Assembly: GCF_001431465.1 (NCBI RefSeq)
Contig: NZ_LDJJ01000004.1
Span: 1 to 64,000, forward strand
Source of the DNA: Stenotrophomonas terrae
GTDB lineage: Bacteria; Pseudomonadota; Gammaproteobacteria; Xanthomonadales; Xanthomonadaceae
Length of the DNA stretch: 64,000 nt
Direction of reading: 5' to 3'
Shown: positions 35,808 through 45,055 of the stretch, one piece after another
Position numbering within the stretch: position 1 is the stretch's first letter
Layout of the letters: the number at the start of each line of letters is the position of its first letter
Translations under genes and position numbers: made by a program
The notes under the pieces: model-generated
The model's input: the letters and a program-made list of their open reading frames with translations, nothing else
Told to the model about the DNA's origin: nothing
Database searches by the model: none

Positions 35808-38800
35808 GGCTGTTCCTTGGTGAGCTCGGGTGCCGGCTTCTGCGCAGCGGCTTGGCTGCCATCAGCGAGCGCGGCGGCTATTGCCTGGCGCAAGCGCAGG
35901 CGTTCGTTGTCGCCATCGCCATACCAAGCCAGTGACGACACCCGATGGATATGTGGCACCGATCGCTGCAGCACCTTGCGGCGCCAGATCTCGCGCGCCC
36001 GGGCACGGCGCAGCAACGGATGCCGCGGGCTGTCGCATTCAATGCCGATGGCGTACAGCTGGGTGACCGGATCTTCAATCGCCAGGTCCAGGCCAAAGGT
36101 GTCACCCTCATCGGCCGCTACCGGCTCCCACCCCAGCGAACGGATATAAGCCGCGACCGCGTTGGTGAAGCCGTCGCCTTGGCGGCGGTGCTCAGTGCGT
36201 ACTTGGCCGCGATCGGTGAGCAGCCGTCCCAGCAACGCACGGCTGCCACTGAACTCTCCCGCAGACAGGGCGCGCGCGTACTCAAGATAGCCTTGCAGAT
36301 AGTCGCGGGGGCTGCTCGGCGGGCGCTGGGTAGTGAGCATGTCGGAGATGTCGGCAATCGGCATGGAAGTGATCATCACCACTTTTTCGCGGGCACGGGT
36401 CACCGCCACGTTCAGCCGCCGCTCGCCGCCGGTTTGCCCCAATACGCCGAAATTGCGACGGAAGGTGCCCTGGCCATTACGTCCGAATGTGGAAGAAAAC
36501 ACGATGATGTCACGCTCGTCACCCTGTACGTTCTCGACGTTCTTGACGAATACCGCCATATCCTCGCCGCCATCCCGGCGCTCACGTTCCTCGGCGAAGG
36601 CCATGCGGAAACCATCGTCCAGCGTTGCGCGTTCTTCCATCCGCTCTTCGATCAGGTCGGCTTGCTTGCGGTTGAAGGTCACCACCCCGACGGATGGGCG
36701 CTGTTCTACCGGCGCGCGCCAGAGCTCGGCGAGATAGTCGACCACGCGCTCGGCTTCCTGCGGGTTGGTTTGCTCCTGGTAAAGGCCATCGACACGAATC
36801 AGTTCCAATGGCCGTGCCTGCAGAATCCTCGCAGCCGGGTGTCGCACCGGTACGCTGAGCCGATTGCCGTAGAACGATGCATTGGAGTAGCCGATCAGTT
36901 CGCGGTAGGCGGAACGGTAGTGGATCTGCAGCGTGGTCGTTGGAAGCACGCTGCGCGCCAGCTGCAACAGGTCCGGGCAGTCCTTGATCTCGCGCCGGTT
37001 CCAAGTGTCCTCGAACAGTTCCTGTTCTTCCGGCTCGGCGTCCTCCGAGGGCGTCTGGCCATCAAACAGTTCTGCTTCATCGCTCTCGACACGACTGGAG
37101 AAGAACGCCGTCGGCGGCATCTGCTTCTCATCGCCACTGACGATCATCACCCGTCCGCGGAACAACGTGGGCAAGGCATATTCGACCGGCATCTGCGAGG
37201 CTTCGTCGTAGATCACCGTGTCAAACAAGCCGGGATGAAGCGGCAGTACGCGGCTGGCGACATCCGGGTTCATCAGCCATACCGGCCGAAGGTGCATCAA
37301 GCCCAGGCCCGCGCCCAGTTCGATGAACTCGCGCAGGCGGCGCGAACGGCGACCTGTCAGTCGGGTGACGTCTTCCCATTGCTTGCGGGTGCCTAGCCGC
37401 TGGCTGTCGATGGCAGTACCGAGCATCTCCCGGTTGAGCTGACGCATCTGTGCGTCGGCCAGCGCCAGCGCTTCCACCTTGCTCGTTGCTTCGGCCTGCT
37501 CCAGCAGCAGTGCTGGCTGTGTGCGCTCAATGCGCTGCTTCCACCCCAGCCGAGCTTCGCGATTTATCAGGTGGCGGACGCTGAAGTCCATCCGCTCATC
37601 GGCGATGTCCTTGAGCTCGGCGGCGCGTTCACGCAACACCGCAAAGAAGGCCAGCTGCGCAGGCGACAGCTGCTCGGCGCGCACGCGGAACTGCTGGTAT
37701 GCGGCCAGCGTTGGCAAGGCCTGCGTCAACTCGTCGAGCGTGGCATGGTTGTCATGGCCTTGCTCGATTGCGCTGCGCAGCTGTGCGATCCAGTCGGCAT
37801 TGGCCCAATCGGCCAGTCGTTGCAGACGCTCAAGGCTGCGTTCACGGGCTGACTGCTGCGCCAGCGCGGCTTCGGTTTCCGTCAGCATGGCTTGCAGCGC
37901 CTGGCGGGTGCCCGAGCGCACCGCCGCTTCCAGTACCGCAGCCCGTGGCGCTGTAGCGATGGACGTGGCGAGCGTTTGCGCGTCGCGGAGTTTGTCAGTG
38001 GTATCGGCGACCTGCGCAGCAAGAAGAGGGCCGCTTGCTACATCGGGGAGCGGAAGTTCCAGCAGCAGCTGCACAGCAGAGAAGGCCGCACGCAACGGCC
38101 GCCAGTACTGTTCGAGTTTCGCTGCAGCAAGCAGGCTGCTGAGCTGCTCCGTACCTGCTTTCGTCTCGCCATGATTGGCCAGGAAGGCCGACACGTGACG
38201 GCGCCGCAGGAAATTCAATGGGCTGATGCGCGCAAGCCAGGAGTTCGCACTCAACAACGCGCTTGTCTGGCTGGTCAGACGATCCAGGGCCGGCGAGGGC
38301 AGGACAGCCAGTGCGGGGGACAGCTGCGCGGAATGGCTTTGCAGTGCAGCGCTGCGCAGGTCGCGCTGGATCTGTTCCAGCGAGGCGAGGCTACGTGCTC
38401 CGATGCCGGTGTCGCCGGTTGCAGAAGCACGGAACAGCGGCAGCCAGCGAGCGAGGCGTTGTCGCTGGCCTTCATCCAGCTCGAGCAGGGTGCGTGCCGG
38501 CCCCTGCAACCACTCGCGATAGGGCGCCGGCTCGGCAACCTCGAAGCCTGCCGGATGCGATTGCAGCATCTCGATCCTGGCAGTCTCAGCTTCGACAAAC
38601 TGTCTGAAGTCGTGCTGGAAGGCCTGCAAGGTGGCGGCGTCCGACGTAAAGACCTGCAGACGCGCGAGCGGGCTTGCTTCGTAATCGGAAGGAAGCCATA
38701 GCCGAGCCAGCGGCGCGCAGGCCTCTTCAAGCTGCGCGAGCTCAGCCATATCGAGGTCGCCCAAGCGTTGGCGTAGTGCAGGAAAAGCCAGCGTTGCCCC

Positions 38801-41800
38801 GTCCTGTTCCAGCGCAATCAGCTCGCCCAGCAATTGGCGATAGCTCAGCCCGGTGCGTTCATCAACCGCATGCAGGCTGGCGTGGAAACGGTCGAGGTCG
38901 CCTTCGAGTGATTCGATGCGGGCCGCAAGCCGCTCGCGCTGCGCCTGCCAGCTCCGTGAGGATGGCCCGTCAGCGGCAAACAGCGTTTCCAGCTGTTCGC
39001 GGACCCCGCGGATCACCCGCTCGCGATCACGGTTGACGTCATCAAGCATCACCACACGATTGCCGAGCCCCTCGGCCACCAGTCGTTTGTGCACGACTTC
39101 CAGTGCAGCGTGCTTCTGGCAGACGATCAACAGGCTCTTCTGTCGGCCGATGGCATCGGCCACCATGTTGACGATGGTCTGGCTCTTGCCGGTACCGGGC
39201 GGGCCTTCGACCAGCAGGCCCGGTGTCTGCCGTGCCTGCAAGACGGCGTCTTCCTGTGAGGGATCACTGGAGGCGGTGAAGAAGCGATCCAGTTCGGGCG
39301 GTGCCGCCTCTGCCGCTGCCGCAGAGGCGGTGCCCAGGCGTAATGCCGTTTCCAGGCCAGTACCGCTGGGCGACAAGGCCTTGAGTTGGCGCAGATCCTC
39401 ACCCAGTGCCTGGCCCATGAAGGTGACGTGGAACAGCACCGCCGCACAGGCCAGCTCGGCCTCATGCACAGGGATTTCGGTGGAGGCGGGGGGAAGGGCT
39501 TCGAGCACCCGCGCGCGCGGGCTCGCCAGCACGCCAAAGGCATCCATCACGCCAGCCGCCTTCAGTGAAGAGCGACCCAAGACTTCATCCGCAGTCCTGC
39601 GCCAGGCTTTGCAGGCTTCAGGTCCGACCAGAGCCTCCAAGGCCGGATTCAGCCGGACTTCCTCGCGCTCGCTGTCGAAGGCCAGCGCAATGCGCCCACG
39701 GCTGCCCAGTTCCATCTGCAGTTTCACTGGCCACAGCAGCAGCGGCGCAATGCGGGTGCGGGTGTTCGGTGAGTCGCGGGTCAGCAGGAAGGGAAAGCCA
39801 AGGTGCAGGCCGTCGATGCCGGTGTCGCGCTTGTATAGCGAACTCTGCCGTTGAAGGCTGTTCAAGCGGATGAGCAGAGGCTGGCTGGCGGCCAGCGCTA
39901 CCGGGTCCAGGTCCAAGGCGCGGGTTTCCCGCTGTAGCAGGGCATCAAGCAGCGCTGCGGCAGGACGACGCGTGGTATCGAGCTCGCGCAGATCGATACG
40001 CGCGGTGGTCTTGCCGATGATCATGCGCACCAATGGGCCGCGCATCACGCTGGTCGTCACCTTCTTCTCGAAGAAGTCGAGGATCTGGGTGATGTATTGC
40101 TGTTTCTGGGGTTCCAACCAGCTCTCCGCCGGCACCGCCAGCAGTACCAGGGCGTTGGATAGCGGCATGCGCCGCTCCAGCCGGAACTGGTCGGCCCAGG
40201 CATCGGCTTGGCGTAGACCACAGCGGGCGAAGCCGACGATGCGCTCATCCACGTGCACGAACAATTCCCGCCGCTCAAGCGCCAACAGCGTGCGTGCAAC
40301 TGCGGGATCGAACTGCGGCACGCCGGCCTCGAACGCGAGCAGCCTGGCCTGGTCGACAATGGCGTCCACTGAACGGAACTGATGGATGCCCGCGCCGAGC
40401 AGGACGATCAGGTCTTCTTCGCCGATCAGCCGGCGTTCGCTCAGCGAGCGGATGCCTGCGTGCTCGCTGTCGGGCAACAGCTGTTGGCGCTCCTGCCACT
40501 GTGCCGCCAAGCGGGCTCGCGAGGTCGACAGCAGATAGATGCGCAGCTGTGCCTCGTCCAGCTCGATGCCTTGATGGTGGGCGCGCTGGCGCACCTGGTC
40601 GGCACGTATCTTCAATCGCCATAGCCAGCTTTCACTGCCCAGGGCTTCCAATAGATCCGGTACCGGGCCGGTAATCAGCCGGTAGCCTTCCAGCGGATGT
40701 TCGAGCAGCCAGCCGGGGGTAACGATCTGTCCGCGATGGATCAGCGGCATGTCCGGGTTGAGGATCTTCAGCGCCAGCAGCAGGCGGAAGTCGTCTTCCA
40801 GTTCCACATGCTGTGCGGCATTGCGCAGGCCCGCGACTGACTTGGGCGGAAGACCGACCTGCTCGGCCCAGGTTACGATCACACCGCGCAACAGATGGTC
40901 CAGTGCCTGCGCCCAGTGCTGTTCTTCTGCGGCACTCAGTGCGAACAGCGCCGGTTTATGAAAGCGCCGCTCGCCCAGCGTGATCGTCGCGCCGCTGGCG
41001 GCGTCATGTTCAGCCTGGGCGGCAGCGGGCGCGGTAACCGGCTCGCCGTCCAGCCAGGCGCGTACTTCAGGCCATTGCCAGCGCTGGTTGCGATCACGGG
41101 CCAGCAGCCCGCGCAGCAGCAGGTTCAACTGCGGATCGAGCGCATCCGGTAGCAGCGCACCGTTGGCCAGCACGTGGATGAGATAAGCATTCGGGTTGAC
41201 CCCTTCGAAGCAGGCGCCTTGGGTGAGCTGCTCCAGCAGGATCATGCCCAGGCTCCACCAATCGGAGGCCGCAGCGACACCGCCGGCGATGGCCTCCGGC
41301 GCCATGTAGCGGCTGATCTCCAACGGCGAAACGATATCGATGTCGAACTCTGAGAGACGCGCCGAGCCGAAGCCACTGATTACCAGGTCCAGCGGCTCAC
41401 GGCTGCGCACCAGCAGGGTGGCCGGGCGCAAGTCGCGGTGGCGGAGTCCGACTTCGCTGAACGCGTGCAGTGCCAGGCCCAATTCGCGCACCACATGACG
41501 CACGGCATCGAGGTCGTGGATGACGATGCCGAGCGAGGCGAGGGTGCCGCCGGTGAGTTCTTCGGCGACTTCATAGGCACGATCGTTCCATCGGCCTGTC
41601 GCGATGATGTCCGGCACATGCTCGCGGGGCAGCCGGCGCAGCACGCCATAGACCGCCGGGTCCGGCTCGGCACCGGCGCGGTACAAGGTAAGCACCGCTT
41701 GCCTGCCGTCGTCGTGCTGGGCGAGGTAGCGTTCGCGCACGCCGTCGGTGCGGCTGATCTCGCGAAGCAGGCGCCAGCCGTCAATGTGTGTCTCGGCGGG

Positions 41801-42124
41801 GTCATCAGCTGCAGTGCCGCTTGCGTCTTCACTTTGAGGTATCGAAGGCGGCGATGCGGCGGGTTCACCGCCACACTCCAGGCACATCAGATCGCCGGAC
41901 TGCAGTGGATGGCCGTTGACGCAGCGTGATGCCGGCGCATCGGCTTTGGTACTCGCCGGAGCGAGGGGAGCGTCGCGGGTAATGACGGGTTGCGGTCGCC
42001 AGCCAGCGGCACGAATGGGCTCGCTGGAGAGATCCCAGCTGCAGGCTTGCCGCGCAACTACCCCTTCGCAGAAGAGCTCATGGAGCTCACGTTCCGTCTG
42101 GCAATTGGGGCAGAAACGCATCAT
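35804..42124 (-). CDS. 2106-residue fusion: zinc ribbons, degenerate kinase, SF1 helicase (DUF4011 type), Vsr-like nuclease
   Basis: Domains in order: Cys clusters C5-x2-C8 and C68...C81-x2-C84 (zinc ribbons); a Ser/Thr-kinase fold at ~113-361; a long middle region with DUF4011-like NSLQRQSSLYKRDTGIDGL (755-773); an SF1 helicase with Walker A GPPGTGKS (974-981), a ~650-residue helical insert, motif II YDEAS (1639-1643), GDEKQ (1664-1668) and NVAVTRAREK (1905-1914); and a C-terminal Vsr/MTES_1575-like nuclease with Asp2013 (FGLDLAI) and IECD (2028-2031). In the kinase HRD (229-231) and APE (275-277) remain, but the beta-3 Lys is missing, the catalytic-loop Asn is Thr236 and DFG is GFG (251-253), so it is probably a pseudokinase. 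Helicase and nuclease motifs look intact. It overlaps both neighbours by ATGA. The combination suggests recognition and destruction of foreign nucleic acid. Confidence 0.85.
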   Translation of the reverse strand: MMRFCPNCQTERELHELFCEGVVARQACSWDLSSEPIRAAGWRPQPVITRDAPLAPASTKADAPASRCVNGHPLQSGDLMCLECGGEPAASPPSIPQSEDASGTAADDPAETHIDGWRLLREISRTDGVRERYLAQHDDGRQAVLTLYRAGAEPDPAVYGVLRRLPREHVPDIIATGRWNDRAYEVAEELTGGTLASLGIVIHDLDAVRHVVRELGLALHAFSEVGLRHRDLRPATLLVRSREPLDLVISGFGSARLSEFDIDIVSPLEISRYMAPEAIAGGVAAASDWWSLGMILLEQLTQGACFEGVNPNAYLIHVLANGALLPDALDPQLNLLLRGLLARDRNQRWQWPEVRAWLDGEPVTAPAAAQAEHDAASGATITLGERRFHKPALFALSAAEEQHWAQALDHLLRGVIVTWAEQVGLPPKSVAGLRNAAQHVELEDDFRLLLALKILNPDMPLIHRGQIVTPGWLLEHPLEGYRLITGPVPDLLEALGSESWLWRLKIRADQVRQRAHHQGIELDEAQLRIYLLSTSRARLAAQWQERQQLLPDSEHAGIRSLSERRLIGEEDLIVLLGAGIHQFRSVDAIVDQARLLAFEAGVPQFDPAVARTLLALERRELFVHVDERIVGFARCGLRQADAWADQFRLERRMPLSNALVLLAVPAESWLEPQKQQYITQILDFFEKKVTTSVMRGPLVRMIIGKTTARIDLRELDTTRRPAAALLDALLQRETRALDLDPVALAASQPLLIRLNSLQRQSSLYKRDTGIDGLHLGFPFLLTRDSPNTRTRIAPLLLWPVKLQMELGSRGRIALAFDSEREEVRLNPALEALVGPEACKAWRRTADEVLGRSSLKAAGVMDAFGVLASPRARVLEALPPASTEIPVHEAELACAAVLFHVTFMGQALGEDLRQLKALSPSGTGLETALRLGTASAAAAEAAPPELDRFFTASSDPSQEDAVLQARQTPGLLVEGPPGTGKSQTIVNMVADAIGRQKSLLIVCQKHAALEVVHKRLVAEGLGNRVVMLDDVNRDRERVIRGVREQLETLFAADGPSSRSWQAQRERLAARIESLEGDLDRFHASLHAVDERTGLSYRQLLGELIALEQDGATLAFPALRQRLGDLDMAELAQLEEACAPLARLWLPSDYEASPLARLQVFTSDAATLQAFQHDFRQFVEAETARIEMLQSHPAGFEVAEPAPYREWLQGPARTLLELDEGQRQRLARWLPLFRASATGDTGIGARSLASLEQIQRDLRSAALQSHSAQLSPALAVLPSPALDRLTSQTSALLSANSWLARISPLNFLRRRHVSAFLANHGETKAGTEQLSSLLAAAKLEQYWRPLRAAFSAVQLLLELPLPDVASGPLLAAQVADTTDKLRDAQTLATSIATAPRAAVLEAAVRSGTRQALQAMLTETEAALAQQSARERSLERLQRLADWANADWIAQLRSAIEQGHDNHATLDELTQALPTLAAYQQFRVRAEQLSPAQLAFFAVLRERAAELKDIADERMDFSVRHLINREARLGWKQRIERTQPALLLEQAEATSKVEALALADAQMRQLNREMLGTAIDSQRLGTRKQWEDVTRLTGRRSRRLREFIELGAGLGLMHLRPVWLMNPDVASRVLPLHPGLFDTVIYDEASQMPVEYALPTLFRGRVMIVSGDEKQMPPTAFFSSRVESDEAELFDGQTPSEDAEPEEQELFEDTWNRREIKDCPDLLQLARSVLPTTTLQIHYRSAYRELIGYSNASFYGNRLSVPVRHPAARILQARPLELIRVDGLYQEQTNPQEAERVVDYLAELWRAPVEQRPSVGVVTFNRKQADLIEERMEERATLDDGFRMAFAEERERRDGGEDMAVFVKNVENVQGDERDIIVFSSTFGRNGQGTFRRNFGVLGQTGGERRLNVAVTRAREKVVMITSMPIADISDMLTTQRPPSSPRDYLQGYLEYARALSAGEFSGSRALLGRLLTDRGQVRTEHRRQGDGFTNAVAAYIRSLGWEPVAADEGDTFGLDLAIEDPVTQLYAIGIECDSPRHPLLRRARAREIWRRKVLQRSVPHIHRVSSLAWYGDGDNERLRLRQAIAAALADGSQAAAQKPAPELTKEQP

Positions 42125-42792
42125 TTGCGGAGGATCTCGTAAGGGCCGCGCAATGCGGTATCAGCGCTGACCTGCACTTGGTGGCCCTGGTCGCGCAGCA
42201 ATGCACGCAGGCGCAGTAGATCGTCGCGACGCGGGATGCCAGCCATCCATACGCTGCCGTCCTCGTCGAGCATCAGGTCCAGCGCTTTGTCTTCAGGCCG
42301 CAATGGACGCTCGAAGCCAGAGAAGCGTGCGTGGCCAAGCGCTGTGAGCAGATGCAGACGCTGGTTGTCGCTGCCGCGCAGGGCCACGGATTGCGGCAGC
42401 GCCTGCTCGTAGGGATCGGAGACCAACGCATCGATCAGCCCTTCGGCATCGGCCAGAACCGGCGCAAGCTGCTCCAGCGGATAGCCGCTATAGACCAGGA
42501 TGTCGTGCCGCCCGAGCTGGCGCAGCACCCGCAGCAACTCAAGCAGGGCTTCGGGCTGATCGAACGGTTCGCCGCCAGAAATGGTGATGCCATCTGCTTC
42601 CGTCAACCAGGGCCGGATCTGCGTGAGCAGGCTCGCGATAGTCGTGAGGTGGCGACCTGCACCCCAGGTATCGGCGGAGATGCAGCCAGGGCAGCGGATG
42701 CTGCAACCCTGGAACCAGATGCCTATGCGCCGCCCAGGCCCCAAGGTGGTCACCGGGAAATGCGCGCGCGACAGGTCAAGCGCAGTGCTCAA
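42121..42792 (-). CDS. Small radical-SAM protein (NrdG-like 4Fe-4S activase fold)
   Basis: The 223-residue protein has the radical-SAM cluster motif Cys30-x3-Cys34-x2-Cys37 (CSIRCPGC) preceded by GRRIGIWFQG, and the SAM-binding SGGEP (72-76), as in anaerobic ribonucleotide reductase activases and other short 4Fe-4S single-cluster enzymes. No glycyl-radical enzyme lies nearby, so the usual activase role is unlikely. The start is a TTG at 42792 within a 4-bp overlap with the AAA+ stop (TTGA); its end overlaps the helicase fusion ATG. Extra C-terminal ~90 residues (DNQRLHLLTALGHARFSGF, DLMLDEDGSVWMAGIPRRD) may bind the partner. Reaction and substrate are unknown. Confidence 0.85.
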   Translation of the reverse strand: MSTALDLSRAHFPVTTLGPGRRIGIWFQGCSIRCPGCISADTWGAGRHLTTIASLLTQIRPWLTEADGITISGGEPFDQPEALLELLRVLRQLGRHDILVYSGYPLEQLAPVLADAEGLIDALVSDPYEQALPQSVALRGSDNQRLHLLTALGHARFSGFERPLRPEDKALDLMLDEDGSVWMAGIPRRDDLLRLRALLRDQGHQVQVSADTALRGPYEILRK

Positions 42793-44633
42793 CGCGGCAC
42801 CAGTCGCAGTCCCGCGCTCGATAGCTCTTCCACTTCAAAGCGCTGACCGGGCTGCGCGTCCTGGTCGAACAAAGCACGCGCCAGCGGGTTGATGAAGTGG
42901 GCTTCGAGCTGATTGCGGATACCACGGCCGCCATTGGATAGATCGCCCAGGCACACGCTGCGCAATGCAGCACGAGCGGGTTCGGCCAGTTCCACCTGCA
43001 GCGACTGCTCACCAAGATCGGTAAGTGTGGCATCGACCATCTGCGCGAAAATCTGCGCGGCCACATCCTCGCGGATGAAGTCGAAGACAATGATGTTCTC
43101 GCCGATGCGGTTGAGGATCTCCGGCCGATTCAGCACCAGCTTGAAATGGCGGTCGATCTCGCTCTCCACCTTGCGCTGCACGGTATCGAAGGCGTCGGTT
43201 GGCAGGACGTTGGCCACGCGCGCACCGCTTTCGTCCTGACGATAGATACCCAGGTTCGACGTGAATACGATCAGCGCTTCGGAGAAATAGACCCGGTCAC
43301 CGCGGCCTGAGGTCAGTACGCCGTCGTCCAGGATCTGCAGGAACTTGTCGAGGATGCGCGGGTGGGCTTTCTCGATTTCGTCGAACAGCACCACACTGAA
43401 GGGCTTCTCGCGGATTGCATTGGTGAGTTCGCCGCCAACGTCGTAGCCAACATAACCCGGGGGTGCTCCGATCAATCGCTGATCGGAGTGCTCGGCACTG
43501 AACTCGGACATGTCGAAGCGGATATAGGCGTTGTCATCGCCGAACAGCAGGCTGGTGACGGTTTTCGCCAACTCGGTCTTGCCGACGCCGGTAGGACCGG
43601 CGAGGAAGGCGACGCCGCGCGGCCGGTTGCCCTTGCGGCTGGCACCCACGCCAGTCATGGCGCGCTTGACGATGTCCAGCATATGGGTGACCGCATGGGT
43701 CTGGCCTTTTACCCTGCGCCGGATGAAGCCGTCAGCCTCGCGGATCCGGCGACGGTCGATCTTCAGCCAAGGATCCTTGGTCACGCCGACCTTGTAGCGG
43801 CGCACTGCATCGGCAATGCGCGCCATGGGCACACCTTCGACCCGCGCCAACTGGGCAATCGCGTTGAGATCGAGCAGCAGCAGGCCCTCGGTGCTCTCGA
43901 TGAAGGCATCGGCCGCCAGCTGCAGCGCCTCCGCGCTGGCCTCGCGGCCGCCCTCAAGGCCACGCAGCAGGCTTGGGACAATCGCGCGGCGCGCAGGCAG
44001 GTCCGGTTTGGATACCGGGATATGCCGCAGCCGGGGGTTGTCGACCAGCAGCCAGTCCGGCAGGTCACCTTCCTTGTGCACGACCCAAATGACGGTATTG
44101 AAGAAAGGCTTGCGCGCCTCGCCAGCGGGGCGCGCCCTGGCACTGTGGGAAAGCACCAGCCCCCGCGTGAAAAGCTGGTGTTCGGCCGGGCTCAAGCTGT
44201 CGCTTCGCACAACCAGCCGGGAAGCAAAATCGACGATCAGCGCGATCGGGGCACCATTGCGCTCGACTACTCTTGGCAAGGTGTTGCTCAGCAGATCGGC
44301 GCCAGCGGCCGCCACACCGTCGACCGGGGTCAGTCCCAGCTCGCGAAGCAGTGCCTCACCTGCGTCAGGATCACCGCCGGCGTCGCCAACGGATCGTCCC
44401 AACTCCCTGAATCCTGCCAGGGGATCCCAACCGACGACCTGGCTGAAACCCGCCTGCTGGAGCGCATCGCGCAGGTTCACATTGAACGTCTGTGGCGTCA
44501 GCACCCCGGGCGACACTTCGCTGACCTGCAGGTCGCAGACGTTTCCGGAGAGTACGAACTGGCTCTTCAGTGGCAGGAACCGGACAAGATCCAGAAGCCA
44601 TCGTGGCTTCTGGAAGGCAACTGAAGATGACAT
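42789..44633 (-). CDS. ClpB/ClpA-type AAA+ protein with degenerate N-terminal AAA-like domain
   Basis: The C-terminal ~310 of 614 residues form a ClpB D2-like AAA+ module: GQTHAVTHMLDIVKRA, Walker A GPTGVGKT (346-353), pore loop GYVG (393-396), Walker B VVLFDEIEKAHP (Asp418, Glu419), sensor TSN (458-460) and the arginine-finger region NRPEILNRIGE (502-512). The first ~290 residues resemble an AAA domain without a P-loop (FVLSGNVCDLQ, IALIVDFASRL), with no Clp N-domain and no second active ATPase. It is therefore not a normal chaperone or ClpP partner but a dedicated remodeller. It leads the four-gene operon; the ATG at 44633 has GGGAGGGG upstream. Confidence 0.88.
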   Translation of the reverse strand: MSSSVAFQKPRWLLDLVRFLPLKSQFVLSGNVCDLQVSEVSPGVLTPQTFNVNLRDALQQAGFSQVVGWDPLAGFRELGRSVGDAGGDPDAGEALLRELGLTPVDGVAAAGADLLSNTLPRVVERNGAPIALIVDFASRLVVRSDSLSPAEHQLFTRGLVLSHSARARPAGEARKPFFNTVIWVVHKEGDLPDWLLVDNPRLRHIPVSKPDLPARRAIVPSLLRGLEGGREASAEALQLAADAFIESTEGLLLLDLNAIAQLARVEGVPMARIADAVRRYKVGVTKDPWLKIDRRRIREADGFIRRRVKGQTHAVTHMLDIVKRAMTGVGASRKGNRPRGVAFLAGPTGVGKTELAKTVTSLLFGDDNAYIRFDMSEFSAEHSDQRLIGAPPGYVGYDVGGELTNAIREKPFSVVLFDEIEKAHPRILDKFLQILDDGVLTSGRGDRVYFSEALIVFTSNLGIYRQDESGARVANVLPTDAFDTVQRKVESEIDRHFKLVLNRPEILNRIGENIIVFDFIREDVAAQIFAQMVDATLTDLGEQSLQVELAEPARAALRSVCLGDLSNGGRGIRNQLEAHFINPLARALFDQDAQPGQRFEVEELSSAGLRLVPR

Positions 44634-45055
44634 GGACGTAACCCCTCCCTAGGTGATGTGTCCATAGGATAGCCGTATCGGCAATTGGCTCCCAAACATC
44701 CGCCTTCGGCTGGGATTTAGCCGCTGAACGGCAAGGCGGGGCCGCCATCGCTGGCGGCGCACGTGCTGCTCAGTGCTTTGTCAGCAGCCGGCATCCAACC
44801 GCCTGCCCATCCGGACGCGGGGCAGTGTGCTTATGCAACCGGGCGGGATCTACCTGGACTTGAGTGATGGTGCACATGCCAGCGACGCGACAACGTTCCT
44901 GTCAGGGCGTGATTGAACTCGGCTGGGCGCGCCAGCCTGAACTTGGGCAGCCATCACAAAATCCGCGCTTTCCTGGCGGTTTTTGCCTGATCTTCACATC
45001 GTCGATCCTATACACGTTCAGCCGGAAGACGGGGGCAATATCAGGAGACTAGGCT
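44634..45055. other. Intergenic region between the AAA+ operon and a divergent small gene
   Basis: 422 bp without a credible gene. It holds the putative promoter of the minus-strand operon (44666-44695) and a perfect hairpin GCCGCCA/TGGCGGC (44741-44758, 4-nt loop) between the two divergent starts. On the plus side AGGAGA (45043-45048) is the ribosome site of the next gene. Confidence 0.55.
44666..44695 (-). promoter_or_regulatory. Possible sigma-70 promoter of the AAA+/helicase operon
   Basis: On the minus strand TTGGGA (plus 44690-44695) and TATCCT (44666-44671) are 18 bp apart, about 33 bp upstream of the ATG at 44633. Both boxes deviate from consensus, so this is a suggestion only. Confidence 0.4.

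Noticed and set aside
42121-42792. Anaerobic ribonucleotide reductase activase (nrdG)
   Set aside because: The fold matches, but no nrdD is adjacent and the gene is embedded by overlaps in the AAA+/helicase operon.
34455-44633. Type VI secretion or Clp protease operon because of the ClpB-like ATPase
   Set aside because: No T6SS structural genes or ClpP/ClpS are present, and the N-terminal domain and neighbours differ from ClpV or ClpA.
44864-45052. 62-codon plus-strand frame in the gap before the 85-residue gene
   Set aside because: No ribosome site or similarity, and it overlaps the leader of the better supported gene at 45056.
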